The notes below the pieces were generated by a model. The model had not been told where the DNA came from and made no database searches. It saw only the letters and a list, made by a program, of their open reading frames with translations. A DNA stretch of 64,000 nt, from contig JAIOYW010000012.1 of assembly GCA_021740915.1 (NCBI GenBank), positions 62,001-126,000 of the forward strand, given 5' to 3'. The DNA is from Ignavibacteriales bacterium (GTDB lineage: Bacteria; Bacteroidota; Ignavibacteria; Ignavibacteriales; Melioribacteraceae). How positions within the stretch are numbered: the first letter of the stretch is position 1; each line of letters starts with the position of its first letter. Made by a program: the position numbers and the translations under genes. Below, one piece after another: positions 36,284-44,678 of the stretch.

Positions 36284-36973
36284 TCAGATTATTTTTAATC
36301 TTTTCATCAGATCATTCCTGTATGACCCGCCGATAGGGATAATTGTGCCTTTGATTAATAGGTTTCCTTCCTGTATATCATTAATTTTATCAATATTAAT
36401 GATAAATGACCGGTGAACTCTTAAAAAATTAGGAAAGTTAAGGTTTTGTTCAATTGCTTTCATGGTAGAATAGACCGTGAATTTCTTTTCAGAAGTATGA
36501 ATAACCACATAATCACCCAATGCTTCAACAAACATAATATCTTCACTGTCTAATTTTACTAATTTACTATCGACCTTAATGAAAACATTCTTGTCCTCCC
36601 TGATTGGCTCGGCATTTTGAGAATCCTTTTTCTCAACGACTTTATTCACAGCTTTAAGAAATCTTGGGTATGAAGGAGGCTTGAGAAGATAATCGGCCAC
36701 TTCATATTCAAATGCTTCAACAGCATATTTCTCTTCTGAGGTGATAAGAATAATCTGGGGAGGGTTGTGCAAAGACCGGATAAGTTCCATACCGGTCATT
36801 TCGGGCATCTGTATATCCAGAAAAATAATATCAACAACATCCTTCCGAATAGCATTTGAGGCATCAATTGCATTGGAAAAAGCACCGGCGAATTCAAGAA
36901 AATCAGTCCTTTCAATGAACTTCCGGATTATTTCTCTGGACATCTCCTCATCATCTACAACAATGCATCTCAT
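36284..36973 (-). CDS. LytTR-type response regulator
   Basis: 229 residues. The receiver domain (1-120) has acidic pocket VVDDEE, phosphoacceptor Asp53 in FLDIQMPEMTG, and conserved Lys in LLKPPS. The LytTR DNA-binding domain (about 130-229) has VFIKVDSKLVKLDSEDIMFVEALGDYVVIHT and FLRVHRSFIINIDKI. It should control promoters carrying paired 9-base repeats. Its partner kinase (LytS/YehU-like) is not in the window; the convergent Hpt protein may be part of the same relay. Confidence 0.94.
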   Translation of the reverse strand: MRCIVVDDEEMSREIIRKFIERTDFLEFAGAFSNAIDASNAIRKDVVDIIFLDIQMPEMTGMELIRSLHNPPQIILITSEEKYAVEAFEYEVADYLLKPPSYPRFLKAVNKVVEKKDSQNAEPIREDKNVFIKVDSKLVKLDSEDIMFVEALGDYVVIHTSEKKFTVYSTMKAIEQNLNFPNFLRVHRSFIINIDKINDIQEGNLLIKGTIIPIGGSYRNDLMKRLKII

Positions 36974-37331
36974 TCAGGAAATTCTCTTGTTATGAATCTA
37001 AATTTAAGCAAAAAACTAATTTTATCAACGGTAGTATTTTTTTGTTTTGCCTTTATACCCCGCCCCACATATTCAAAGTACTCGTTCCAAATAAGCAATA
37101 AAATGCCGGGGGAGTTGCAGTGTCTGCTTTTTGCGACAATATCGCCAGTGGCTAGGATAATATTTACATATTTATTGAAAAATATTAAAAAAATTATTGT
37201 TTTTTATTTTGAGGGTATTTGTTTTTAAGTGTGTCTTATTATATTTGAGGTTATATCTTATTCTAAATTATTTTATAATAAGATGATAGCTGTTTTAACC
37301 AAACAAATCAATCATTCATAGGAGAAAAACC
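36974..37331. other. Gene-free AT-rich gap between the LytTR regulator and outer-membrane protein
   Basis: 358 bases without a convincing gene. It serves as the upstream region of both flanking divergent genes. It ends in AGGAGAAAAACC, the ribosome site of the outer-membrane protein. An inverted repeat ATCTTATT (37255-37262) / AATAAGAT (37277-37284) flanks an AT-rich block containing TATAAT (37274-37279), consistent with a promoter or operator. No DnaA boxes or RNA genes are seen. Confidence 0.6.
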
Positions 37332-37862
37332 ATGAAAAAACTCGCAGTTGCTGTATTCTGTGTACTTTTTGCTACCTCTGTATTTGCGCAGTTCAAATCA
37401 ACAAATTCCACCCTTGGCGCTGTAGTAGGTTTCGGCGGCAGCGGATTAAATGGCACCGGTGCGATTCCCATAGGTGCAGAGTACATGTTTTACTCTCTGA
37501 ACGACAATGTAAATCTCGGGATTTATGCCGGATTTGCCTCATCATCTGAAGAACTTAATTTTGGCTTTTCAAAAGGAACCTGGACTTACACAAACATCCT
37601 GGTTGGCGTTTCAGGAGCTTATCATTTTTCTTTAGGTGAAAAATTTGATCCATTTGTTGGACTTTCTCTCGGTTATAATGTCGCTTCTGCTTCATGGGAA
37701 TGGGATGGCGCCGCTCTCGGAGCCGAACCTTCTGCAAGCGCTGGTGGAATATTCTACAGTGGATATGCCGGATTTAATTACTGGATGAGCGATAGCTGGG
37801 GATTCCAGGTTAGAGCCGGGTTGTTGCCTTATGTCGGCGTTGGCGCAATATTTAATATGTAA
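37332..37862 (+). CDS. Small outer-membrane beta-barrel protein
   Basis: 176 residues with a signal peptide (MKKLAVAVFCVLFATSVFAQ). The mature part is about eight alternating beta-strands (VNLGIYAGFASSSEEL, YTNILVGVSGAYHFSL, PFVGLSLGYNVAS, SWGFQVRAGLLPYVGVG), similar in layout to OmpA/OmpX barrels. It is preceded by a strong AGGAG and followed by a strong terminator, so it is a single-gene unit. Function unknown; porin or surface structural protein is possible. Confidence 0.85.
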   Translation: MKKLAVAVFCVLFATSVFAQFKSTNSTLGAVVGFGGSGLNGTGAIPIGAEYMFYSLNDNVNLGIYAGFASSSEELNFGFSKGTWTYTNILVGVSGAYHFSLGEKFDPFVGLSLGYNVASASWEWDGAALGAEPSASAGGIFYSGYAGFNYWMSDSWGFQVRAGLLPYVGVGAIFNM

Positions 37863-37887
37863 TTTTGTATTTGAAATACTATACATG

Positions 37888-37914
37888 AACGGCGCCACCT
37901 GGCGCCGTTTTTAA
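37888..37914 (+). terminator. Intrinsic terminator of the beta-barrel gene
   Basis: 9-bp stem AACGGCGCC / GGCGCCGTT with ACCT loop (37888-37909), followed by TTTAATTT. It lies 25 bases after the stop. Confidence 0.88.
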
Positions 37915-38053
37915 TTTATATAGCTCCATTCTCTTTTTGATTTCCGATCCGTTTATTCATCCCTGATTGTCTCCCATTTTATTGTTATTATTTCCTAAAT
38001 TTACTGGTTAAATGAGTTTGTTTTTGTAAAATATTTATGATCTGAGGTATAAA

Positions 38054-38359
38054 ATGAAATTTTTTCTCGTCACGATCACTTACATTGCGGAAAATAAAAC
38101 AATAGAAAAACTTCGCCCGGAACACAGAAATTTTCTGGATATCGGGTATAGCTCTGGTAAACTCTTACTCTCCGGTCCGATGATATTTTCCAATGGAGGA
38201 GTTGTTATTGCTCGAGATATTTCGCTCGAGGCTATCCAAGATTTCTTTAGTTCTGATCCGTATCTTAAAGCCAATGCCGCAGAATATACGTTTAAGGAGT
38301 TCAACCCGGTTAAATTCAATCCAATTATTGAAAAATGGATAAATAACAACGGCAAGTAG
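38054..38359 (+). CDS. YciI-family protein
   Basis: 101 residues, ferredoxin-like fold. Family landmarks are RPEHRNFLDI (conserved His about residue 24), LLLSGPMIFSNGGVVIA and the conserved Asp in SSDPYLKANAAEY, which together form the His-Asp pocket of YciI/DGPF proteins. A hydrolase or dehalogenase-like activity has been suggested for the family and is not proven. GAGG precedes the ATG by 7 bases. Confidence 0.88.
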   Translation: MKFFLVTITYIAENKTIEKLRPEHRNFLDIGYSSGKLLLSGPMIFSNGGVVIARDISLEAIQDFFSSDPYLKANAAEYTFKEFNPVKFNPIIEKWINNNGK

Positions 38360-38417
38360 TTTAATTATTAACTAAATATGGTTAATTTTTAGTGTTAATA
38401 TCTCTTCAGGTGGTAAA

Positions 38418-39761
38418 ATGACCGAACCGAATGTTTCTGTCTGTATTCTAATTGATAAAAAGATCAAATTTGAACTTTACGGCGATTATGCGGCAGATGG
38501 CTTTGATAAAATTTTCAGCGGCGAATTCACAGCAATTGCTGATGAAAACGGCAAAATCAGGATTGATTCTGATAAATCATCTTTCACAGTTGAAAATGAT
38601 ATCATATTTGCAAATTCTGACCCGGATGCCGATTCATTCCTCATAAAAGATGTAGTTATAGGCATACAATTTCACTGGGAGAAAAAAGAAAAGCAGAGAT
38701 TTACTGGCAGTTTGCAGCTTTTACGGGAAGGAGATGAAATTTATGCTATAAATATTGTGCCTGTTGAAAATTATCTAACGAGCGTAATCTCATCTGAAAT
38801 GAATGCCAACAGTTCCGTTGAGTTTCTGAAGGCACACTCGATTATATCAAGAAGCTGGCTGCTCGCTCAGATTGAAAAAAGATCTGAGATATCATCGGCA
38901 AAAAAATCCTACCTGTCACATTTCGACAGCAGTGGAGAGCACATCAAATGGTACGACAGAGAAGATCATGTTTTATTTGATGTTTGCGCAGATGACCATT
39001 GTCAGCGATACCAGGGAATCACTAAGCTCTTTGCTCATAATGCACAGATTGCCGTCAGTGAAACCCGCGGACTGATACTTGAATATGAAAACAAAATATG
39101 TGATACACGTTTCTCCAAATCCTGCGGAGGTATTGCAGAATCTTTTGAGAATGTGTGGGAAGATGTGAAACATCCTTACCTTTCCAAAATTATTGATTAT
39201 AAATTTGAACCTGAAGATTATGACCTGAATCTTAAAAACGAAAACGCCGCTGAAAAATGGATACTCTCTTCTCCCCCGGCATTTTGCAACACAAAAGATC
39301 AGAAAATTCTTTCACAGGTACTTCAGGATTATGATCTGACAACAACTGATTTTTATCGCTGGGAAGTTGTTTACACTCAAAAAGAAATTCAGGAAATTTT
39401 ACTGAGCAAATCCGGTTTTGATTTCGGCGAAATTATCTCCCTGACTCCAATAGAACGAGGAGATTCCGGACGTCTTATTAAACTTAAAATTCATGGCACA
39501 AAAAAAACTCTGGTCGTTGGAAAAGAGCTTGAGATAAGGAAGTTTTTATCCCGTTCACACCTTTATAGTTCTTGTTTTATAGTTAAGACTGAAGAGATTG
39601 AAAATGGTATCCCGGGCAAATTTATTCTTTCCGGCGCAGGTTGGGGACACGGAGTTGGATTGTGCCAAATTGGCGCTGCGGTTATGTCGGACATGGGTTT
39701 TCAATTCGATGAGATTCTTCTGCACTATTTCAGAGGCGCAAAAATCAACAAAATTTATTAA
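38418..39761 (+). CDS. SpoIID/LytB-domain protein (peptidoglycan lytic transglycosylase-like)
   Basis: 447 residues. SpoIID domain proteins cleave denuded glycan strands or stimulate amidases. The core is IVPVENYLTSVISSEMNANS (catalytic Glu in SSEM, as in SpoIID), then LKAHSIISRSWLL, SKSCGGIAESFENVWED and the C-terminal SGAGWGHGVGLCQIGAAVM. The N-terminus (MTEPNVSVCILIDKKIKFEL) has no signal peptide, unexpected for a wall enzyme. AGGTGG precedes the ATG. It is 24 bases upstream of the asparaginase. Confidence 0.88.
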   Translation: MTEPNVSVCILIDKKIKFELYGDYAADGFDKIFSGEFTAIADENGKIRIDSDKSSFTVENDIIFANSDPDADSFLIKDVVIGIQFHWEKKEKQRFTGSLQLLREGDEIYAINIVPVENYLTSVISSEMNANSSVEFLKAHSIISRSWLLAQIEKRSEISSAKKSYLSHFDSSGEHIKWYDREDHVLFDVCADDHCQRYQGITKLFAHNAQIAVSETRGLILEYENKICDTRFSKSCGGIAESFENVWEDVKHPYLSKIIDYKFEPEDYDLNLKNENAAEKWILSSPPAFCNTKDQKILSQVLQDYDLTTTDFYRWEVVYTQKEIQEILLSKSGFDFGEIISLTPIERGDSGRLIKLKIHGTKKTLVVGKELEIRKFLSRSHLYSSCFIVKTEEIENGIPGKFILSGAGWGHGVGLCQIGAAVMSDMGFQFDEILLHYFRGAKINKIY

Positions 39762-39785
39762 TGTTGTTTTCGTATTCCAGCTAAA

Positions 39786-40760
39786 ATGATAAATATACTT
39801 ATAATCTTCACCGGCGGCACATTCTCAATGAAAATTGACCCTGAAACCGGTGGAGCTGTTCCGTTTTTTCATGGCTCAGAACTTCTTGGAATGATTCCCG
39901 AAGCGTCTGAGCTTGCATCTTTATCAATATATAATTTCGGGAATTTCCCCGGTCCTCATATGACACCGGGAAAGATGCTGGACCTCTCATTCAAAGTAAA
40001 GGAATTGATCGCTGATGAGAATGTTGATGCTGTTATTATTACTCATGGCACCGATACCCTTGAGGAAACCGCTTATCTTATTGATCTGACAGTCAGTACA
40101 ACAAAACCAATTGTAGTTATTGGCGCGATGAAAACAAGTTCTGAACCGGATTGGGATGGGCCTCTTAACCTGCTAAATGCAATACATATTTGCCAGCATC
40201 CTTTCAGCAGGAAAATGGGTACTCTTGTTTGCCTTAATGGAGAAATAAATGCCGCCAGCGAAGTGACCAAAACACACACCGAAGACATTGAAACATTTCA
40301 CAGCCTCGATTTCGGCTCCCTGGGTTTTGTTGAAAGGGGGCAGGTTGTATTTAACAGACTGCCAAGAAAACTTGAAATACTTGATACAAACAAAATAAAC
40401 ACGAATGTTGACCTTTTGAAGGCGTATGCCGGGATGGATGATAAATTATTCAGATTCTGTGCAGATTCCGGGATCGACGGGCTTGTTGTTGAAGCAATGG
40501 GCGTTGGAAATGTGCCGCCGCAAGCTTTTGACGGAATCAAATATGTCAGGAGTAAAAATATCCCGGTCGTTCTGGTCTCAAGATGCCCATCAGGAGAAAC
40601 TCTTGATATTTACGGATATTACGGCGCAGGAAAATGGCTTAAAGAACAGGGTGTTATTTTTACTGATTATCTTAATGGACAAAAAGCCCGCATAAAACTA
40701 ATGCTTGCACTTGGGATTACAAATGACCTGGAAAAATTAAGGCAAATATTTGAGAACTGA
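39786..40760 (+). CDS. L-asparaginase
   Basis: 324 residues. Hydrolyses asparagine to aspartate and ammonia. The nucleophile is Thr12 in FTGGTFSM, and the second catalytic set lies in ITHGTDTLEETAYLI. No signal peptide, so it is the cytoplasmic (type I-like) form. The C-domain has VVEAMGVGNVPPQAFDGIKY. A glutaminase side activity is common in this family. It probably shares a transcript with the SpoIID-like gene 24 bases before it. Confidence 0.93.
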   Translation: MINILIIFTGGTFSMKIDPETGGAVPFFHGSELLGMIPEASELASLSIYNFGNFPGPHMTPGKMLDLSFKVKELIADENVDAVIITHGTDTLEETAYLIDLTVSTTKPIVVIGAMKTSSEPDWDGPLNLLNAIHICQHPFSRKMGTLVCLNGEINAASEVTKTHTEDIETFHSLDFGSLGFVERGQVVFNRLPRKLEILDTNKINTNVDLLKAYAGMDDKLFRFCADSGIDGLVVEAMGVGNVPPQAFDGIKYVRSKNIPVVLVSRCPSGETLDIYGYYGAGKWLKEQGVIFTDYLNGQKARIKLMLALGITNDLEKLRQIFEN

Positions 40761-40793
40761 TTTCAGTCTATTCCGTCGATTTAATGATTCGTT

Positions 40794-41222
40794 TTAGCGG
40801 ATTTCTTTTAGCATAAATTGTCCGTCAACAGATAAATAGATAAACTCAGTCTCAAGCCTTTGCTGACCGCTGATAAAATCCACTGATACTTTTGTGTCTC
40901 CCGGTTCCGGATAATCTTTAACCACACCGGTTATCTCAAACCTATCGCTAAGCCTTACAAATCCATGGATTTTACTCACAAGCCACATAGCCGCAGTGTT
41001 ATTTCCCTGTTCTGTTGTTCTGGTTGAACCCGGCTGAGCAGCTCTCTTTGCAGCCGCATCATCGTAAATCAGTTTTGCTGCAGATTTAATGTCATTATTT
41101 TCTCCGTACCTGATCAATACTTCTGTTGTATTGTAAGCAGCTTCATCAAGCTGGGCATAGTTTTCTGAGAAAAAAATAATGCAAAGAAAAATTATTACCG
41201 GGATTTTTCTTAAGTATATCAT
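40794..41222 (-). CDS. Small exported protein of unknown function
   Basis: 142 residues with a signal peptide (LRKIPVIIFLCIIFFSENYAQ). The mature domain is helix-rich at first (DEAAYNTTEVLIRYGENNDIKSAAKLIYDD), then beta-strands (RFEITGVVKDYPEPGDTKVSVDFISGQQRLETEFIYLSVDGQFML), a layout like NTF2/SnoaL or cone-shaped domains. No active site is seen. It starts one base after the AMP nucleosidase stop, the last gene of a three-gene leftward operon. Confidence 0.7.
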   Translation of the reverse strand: MIYLRKIPVIIFLCIIFFSENYAQLDEAAYNTTEVLIRYGENNDIKSAAKLIYDDAAAKRAAQPGSTRTTEQGNNTAAMWLVSKIHGFVRLSDRFEITGVVKDYPEPGDTKVSVDFISGQQRLETEFIYLSVDGQFMLKEIR

Positions 41223-41223
41223 A

Positions 41224-42003
41224 TTAATATGTAAAATGCTTGATCATTTCACCTTTGACCCCGATCTCGGTCATAGCCTCTATACCGATCTGAAGATGCA
41301 GCTTTGTGAATTTCTCGGTAACCATTCTGTCTGATTCTTCGGTTTTAACCCCATCGGGCATAACGGGCATATCCGAAACAAGAAGAAGCGCTCCCCGCGA
41401 AATTCTGTTTACGTAACCCGCGACGAACATTGTTGCCGTTTCCATATCAATCCCGATTGCGCCAAGTTTTAAGAGATATTTCCTAAAATCAGTATCCCAT
41501 TCCCAGACTCTTCTGTTAGTAGTATAAATAACCCCGGTGCGGTATTCAAGATTTCTTGCCACTATTTTATCAGAAACAAATTTGTGTAATTTGAACGATG
41601 GCAATGCCGGAACTTCAGGAGGAAGATAATCGTTGCTCGTACCCTCGCCTCGTATAGCAGCAGTTGGCAGAATAAAATGGCCGATCTCCGTGGAAGCCTT
41701 CAGACCGCCGCATTTGCCTAAAAAAAGAGCGCCTTCGGGTTCCCGGGCAACGAGAAGATCCATTATTGTTGCAGCATTTGCTGAACCGATTCCAAAATTG
41801 ATTATCGTGAGCCCGCTGCTGTTAGTCGCTGTCTGCATTGGTTTTCCAATACCCATCACATCACACTTAAACTGCTCTGCAAACATCTGAACATAATTTG
41901 AGAAATTTGTAAGGAGCAGATAGTCACCAAAATCTTCAATTTTTGTGCCTGTGTACCTGGGTAACCAGTTTTTTGCTATTTCAAGTTTAGTTATCATACT
42001 CAT
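41224..42003 (-). CDS. amn: AMP nucleosidase
   Basis: 259 residues of the nucleoside phosphorylase (PNP/UDP) fold. Hydrolyses AMP to adenine and ribose-5-phosphate. Visible features are INFGIGSANAATIMDLL, EGALFLGKCGGLKASTEIGHFILP and the purine pocket IGIDMETATMFVAGYVNR followed by LLVSDMPVMPDGVKTEESD. The short, catalytic-domain-only form fits the Bacteroidota-type enzyme rather than the longer E. coli Amn. Its ATG overlaps the PAP2 stop by ATGA. Confidence 0.9.
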   Translation of the reverse strand: MSMITKLEIAKNWLPRYTGTKIEDFGDYLLLTNFSNYVQMFAEQFKCDVMGIGKPMQTATNSSGLTIINFGIGSANAATIMDLLVAREPEGALFLGKCGGLKASTEIGHFILPTAAIRGEGTSNDYLPPEVPALPSFKLHKFVSDKIVARNLEYRTGVIYTTNRRVWEWDTDFRKYLLKLGAIGIDMETATMFVAGYVNRISRGALLLVSDMPVMPDGVKTEESDRMVTEKFTKLHLQIGIEAMTEIGVKGEMIKHFTY

Positions 42004-42557
42004 AACTTATGAATTGTATGTTTTTTTATAATCTTATCCACAATAAAACTGAAACCATAACCTATTGCCCATCCGATCAAAGCGCCGGCAATAATATCCG
42101 AGGGATAATGAACCCCGACATAGGTTCTTGACAAAGTTACAAGAACTGCGGCTGTCAGCAGTCCTTTGGAATATGCCGGATAAAGCCTAAGAAAAAAAAG
42201 TGCAACGGCAAAATTGTTCACGGCGTGAGATGAGGGGAAAGAAAAAGAACCTGTGCAGCCCGCAAGAATCCTTGCATCTTCGAGAGCATTACAGGGACGT
42301 ATTCTTCCAAAAAAATCTTTGAGTACAAAACTGTTTAACTGATCTGAAAAAGTAATTAGAACAATCGCCGTTATAGCCACAATCCGTCCTTTCTTTCCGC
42401 CTTTAATAAGCAGGATCAACCAGAAAATCAGATAAACCAGATACCAGTTTTTTACTTCTGTTATAAATGGAAAAAATTTGTCAAAAAAAGGATTGGCAAT
42501 CGTATGATTGATCAGATAGAAAAGCCATAAGTCAATCTGATAAAAAAAATCCACCAT
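42000..42557 (-). CDS. PAP2-superfamily membrane phosphatase
   Basis: 185 residues with about five membrane helices. All three phosphatase motifs are present: KDFFGRIRP (KX6RP), SFPSSHAVNNF (PSxH) and SRTYVGVHYPSD (SRX5HX3D). Likely substrates are undecaprenyl pyrophosphate or phosphatidylglycerol phosphate; sequence does not decide. It leads the operon with amn and the small exported protein. Confidence 0.92.
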   Translation of the reverse strand: MVDFFYQIDLWLFYLINHTIANPFFDKFFPFITEVKNWYLVYLIFWLILLIKGGKKGRIVAITAIVLITFSDQLNSFVLKDFFGRIRPCNALEDARILAGCTGSFSFPSSHAVNNFAVALFFLRLYPAYSKGLLTAAVLVTLSRTYVGVHYPSDIIAGALIGWAIGYGFSFIVDKIIKKHTIHKL

Positions 42558-42737
42558 TAGTTATTCGTTTTTATATCAATAATATGCATCTAAAATACAC
42601 AAATCACAGCATATTCGGAATTAATGCTGCTGTAGAATGAATTAAACACACCTCAATTATTTTTGCCTGTAGTCCGAAAGACATTCACGATAGTATTCAT
42701 AACTGTGATGATTTAGGGATCCCTTTATTTTATTTTC

Positions 42738-42770
42738 GAAAAAAAAGGGCTGCCGAAACAACGGCAACCC
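42738..42770 (-). terminator. Intrinsic terminator of the ornithine aminotransferase gene
   Basis: Stem GGGCTGCCG (42747-42755) with CGGCAACCC (42762-42770), one mismatch, 6-base loop. Read leftward it is followed by TTTTTTTTCG. It sits 26 bases past the rocD stop. Confidence 0.8.
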
Positions 42771-42796
42771 CTATACTTAAAGGAAAGAAATATTAA

Positions 42797-43999
42797 TTAT
42801 AGTGTCGTAAGTACTTCACTGATATGTCCCAATGCCCAGTCAATCTCTTCTTTTTTAATTACAAGAGGAGGTGCAAAACGGATAACATTTTCATGTGTCT
42901 CTTTACACAAAATTCCGCGTTCTTTTAATGCCTCACAAAATCTCCTTGCACCTTTGGCTTCCGGTTTAAGTTCTACTCCGATAAACATACCCTTGCCCCG
43001 GACTTCTTTAACATGTTTCGAGGGAATTGCCGCCAGGCTTTCGCGGAAAAAATTTCCCAGTTCGAAGGATTTCTCGATAAGTTTCTCTTCGATCAGCACT
43101 TTCAGTGATTCTCGTGCAATTGCGGCACCAAGCGGATTCCCTCCAAATGTGGAACCGTGGTCACCGGGGTTAAAAACTCCGAGGACTTCTTTTTTTGATA
43201 AAACAGCCGATACCGGATAACATCCGCCCGAAAGCGCTTTGCCGATAATCACTGCATCAGGCACGATATCTTCGTACATAAATGCAAAAAGTTTTCCTGA
43301 TCGACCAAGTCCCGACTGTATTTCATCAGCAATAAAAAGAATATTATTCTTTTTGCATATATCGTAAGTTGCCTTCAAATATCCTGCGGGAGGCACAACA
43401 ACACCACCCTCACCCTGGATAGGTTCGACTATAAACGCTACAGTGTTTTCAGTAATTGCTGCTTCGAGCGCCTGACTATTGCCATATTCAACTATTTTAA
43501 ATCCGGGTGTAAATGGACCGAATCCATCACGATACTGCTCCTCTGTTGAAAAGCTAATTATTGAGATTGTTCTGCCGGCAAAATTGTTTTTACATGTAAT
43601 AATTTCTGCTTTATTTTCCGTAACTCCTTTAACTTTATGCCCCCATTTCCTCGCGGCTTTTAACGCCGTTTCGACTGCCTCAGCACCGGAATTCATCGGG
43701 AGCGACATTGGGTAACCAGTAAGTTCAGATAATTCTTTATAGAAAAAGGGAAGCTGATCATTCCTGAATGCCCTGGAAGTCAGAGTTACTTTTTCAGCCT
43801 GTGTTTTTAATGCATTAATAATCCTTGGATGACAGTGTCCCTGATTTACGGCTGAGTATGCCGCAAGGCAATCAAGATATTTTTTACCTTCGACATCATG
43901 TACCCAGACTCCTTCAGCCCTTTCGATAACCACATCGAGTGGGTGATAATTATGTGCTCCATACTGTTCTTCTAAATTGATAAAATCCTTTGCCGACAT
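42797..43999 (-). CDS. rocD: Ornithine aminotransferase
   Basis: 400 residues, class III PLP aminotransferase. Interconverts ornithine and 2-oxoglutarate with glutamate-5-semialdehyde and glutamate. PLP lysine Lys254 is in DAVIIGKALSGGCYPV. Other landmarks are NQGHCHPRI, SGAEAVETALKAARKWG, EPIQGEGGVVVPP and GSTFGGNPLGAAIA. The N-terminal NYHPLDVVIERAEGVWVHDVEG is distinctive for RocD against acetylornithine enzymes. Single-gene unit with its own terminator. Confidence 0.95.
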   Translation of the reverse strand: MSAKDFINLEEQYGAHNYHPLDVVIERAEGVWVHDVEGKKYLDCLAAYSAVNQGHCHPRIINALKTQAEKVTLTSRAFRNDQLPFFYKELSELTGYPMSLPMNSGAEAVETALKAARKWGHKVKGVTENKAEIITCKNNFAGRTISIISFSTEEQYRDGFGPFTPGFKIVEYGNSQALEAAITENTVAFIVEPIQGEGGVVVPPAGYLKATYDICKKNNILFIADEIQSGLGRSGKLFAFMYEDIVPDAVIIGKALSGGCYPVSAVLSKKEVLGVFNPGDHGSTFGGNPLGAAIARESLKVLIEEKLIEKSFELGNFFRESLAAIPSKHVKEVRGKGMFIGVELKPEAKGARRFCEALKERGILCKETHENVIRFAPPLVIKKEEIDWALGHISEVLTTL

Positions 44000-44154
44000 A
44001 AAATCCTCATATTGGAAATGTTTTGTAATAATAAAGAAACTGAGTTCCTAAAATATTAAAACTGACCCATATTTTATAATTATTATATATTTACCAATGG
44101 ATTATTTTCCGTTTTGGCGGAAGATATTCCATCTATTTTTTTAGGATCAACACA

Positions 44155-44577
44155 ATGAAAATAATAACCCAAGAATTATTTTTTGACACTAAGGGTAATG
44201 ATCATATCCTTGATATCACCATGGATATTAGCGTCCTGCTTAGAGAAACCGGACTTCGGGAAGGAAGTTTACTGATTTTTATCCCGGGAGCTACTGCCGC
44301 AGTAACAACTATTGAGCACGAACCAGGGCTTTTAATAGATTATCCCGCTTTTTTCGAAAAAATTATTCCCAAAGAGGGAAAATATTATCACGATGAGACC
44401 TGGCACGATGGTAACGGACATGCGCATATTCGTGCTTCTCTTCAAGGTCCGTCTTTAACAATTCCTTTTTCAGAAGGGACGATGTTGCTCGGAACCTGGC
44501 AGCAGATCATTCTATTAGATTTTGACAACAGGGAGCGTAAACGCCGGGTGATCGTGCAATTTACCGGACTGAAATAG
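44155..44577 (+). CDS. YjbQ/UPF0047 family protein
   Basis: 140 residues matching YjbQ: ITMDISVLLRETGLREGSLLIFIPGATAAVTTIE, then YYHDETWHDGNGHAHIRASLQGPSLTIPF and LGTWQQIILLDFDNRERKRRV. The conserved His/Asp/Glu cluster (DETWHDGNGHAH) is a putative metal site. E. coli YjbQ has weak thiamine-phosphate synthase activity; the in vivo role is unsettled. It is alone between two leftward genes. Confidence 0.93.
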   Translation: MKIITQELFFDTKGNDHILDITMDISVLLRETGLREGSLLIFIPGATAAVTTIEHEPGLLIDYPAFFEKIIPKEGKYYHDETWHDGNGHAHIRASLQGPSLTIPFSEGTMLLGTWQQIILLDFDNRERKRRVIVQFTGLK

Positions 44578-44678
44578 AAAAGAATCCTCTCCGGATCAAT
44601 TTCTTCCTTTAATAGCTTTGGCGGTATTTGTTAAGCAAACCGATTTTACTCGGACCGCAACATTGGAAAAATTTAGTG

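Noticed and set aside
36992-37228. 78-codon open frame on the plus strand starting MNLNLSKKLILS
   Set aside because: AT-rich with no ribosome site, no domain and a composition unlike neighbours. It lies in the upstream region of two divergent genes and its hydrophobic start is what AT-rich DNA gives by chance.
42034-42042. TTATCCACA, a perfect DnaA-box sequence
   Set aside because: A single copy inside the PAP2 phosphatase coding region, with no cluster or AT-rich unwinding region. One match is expected by chance in a window of this size.
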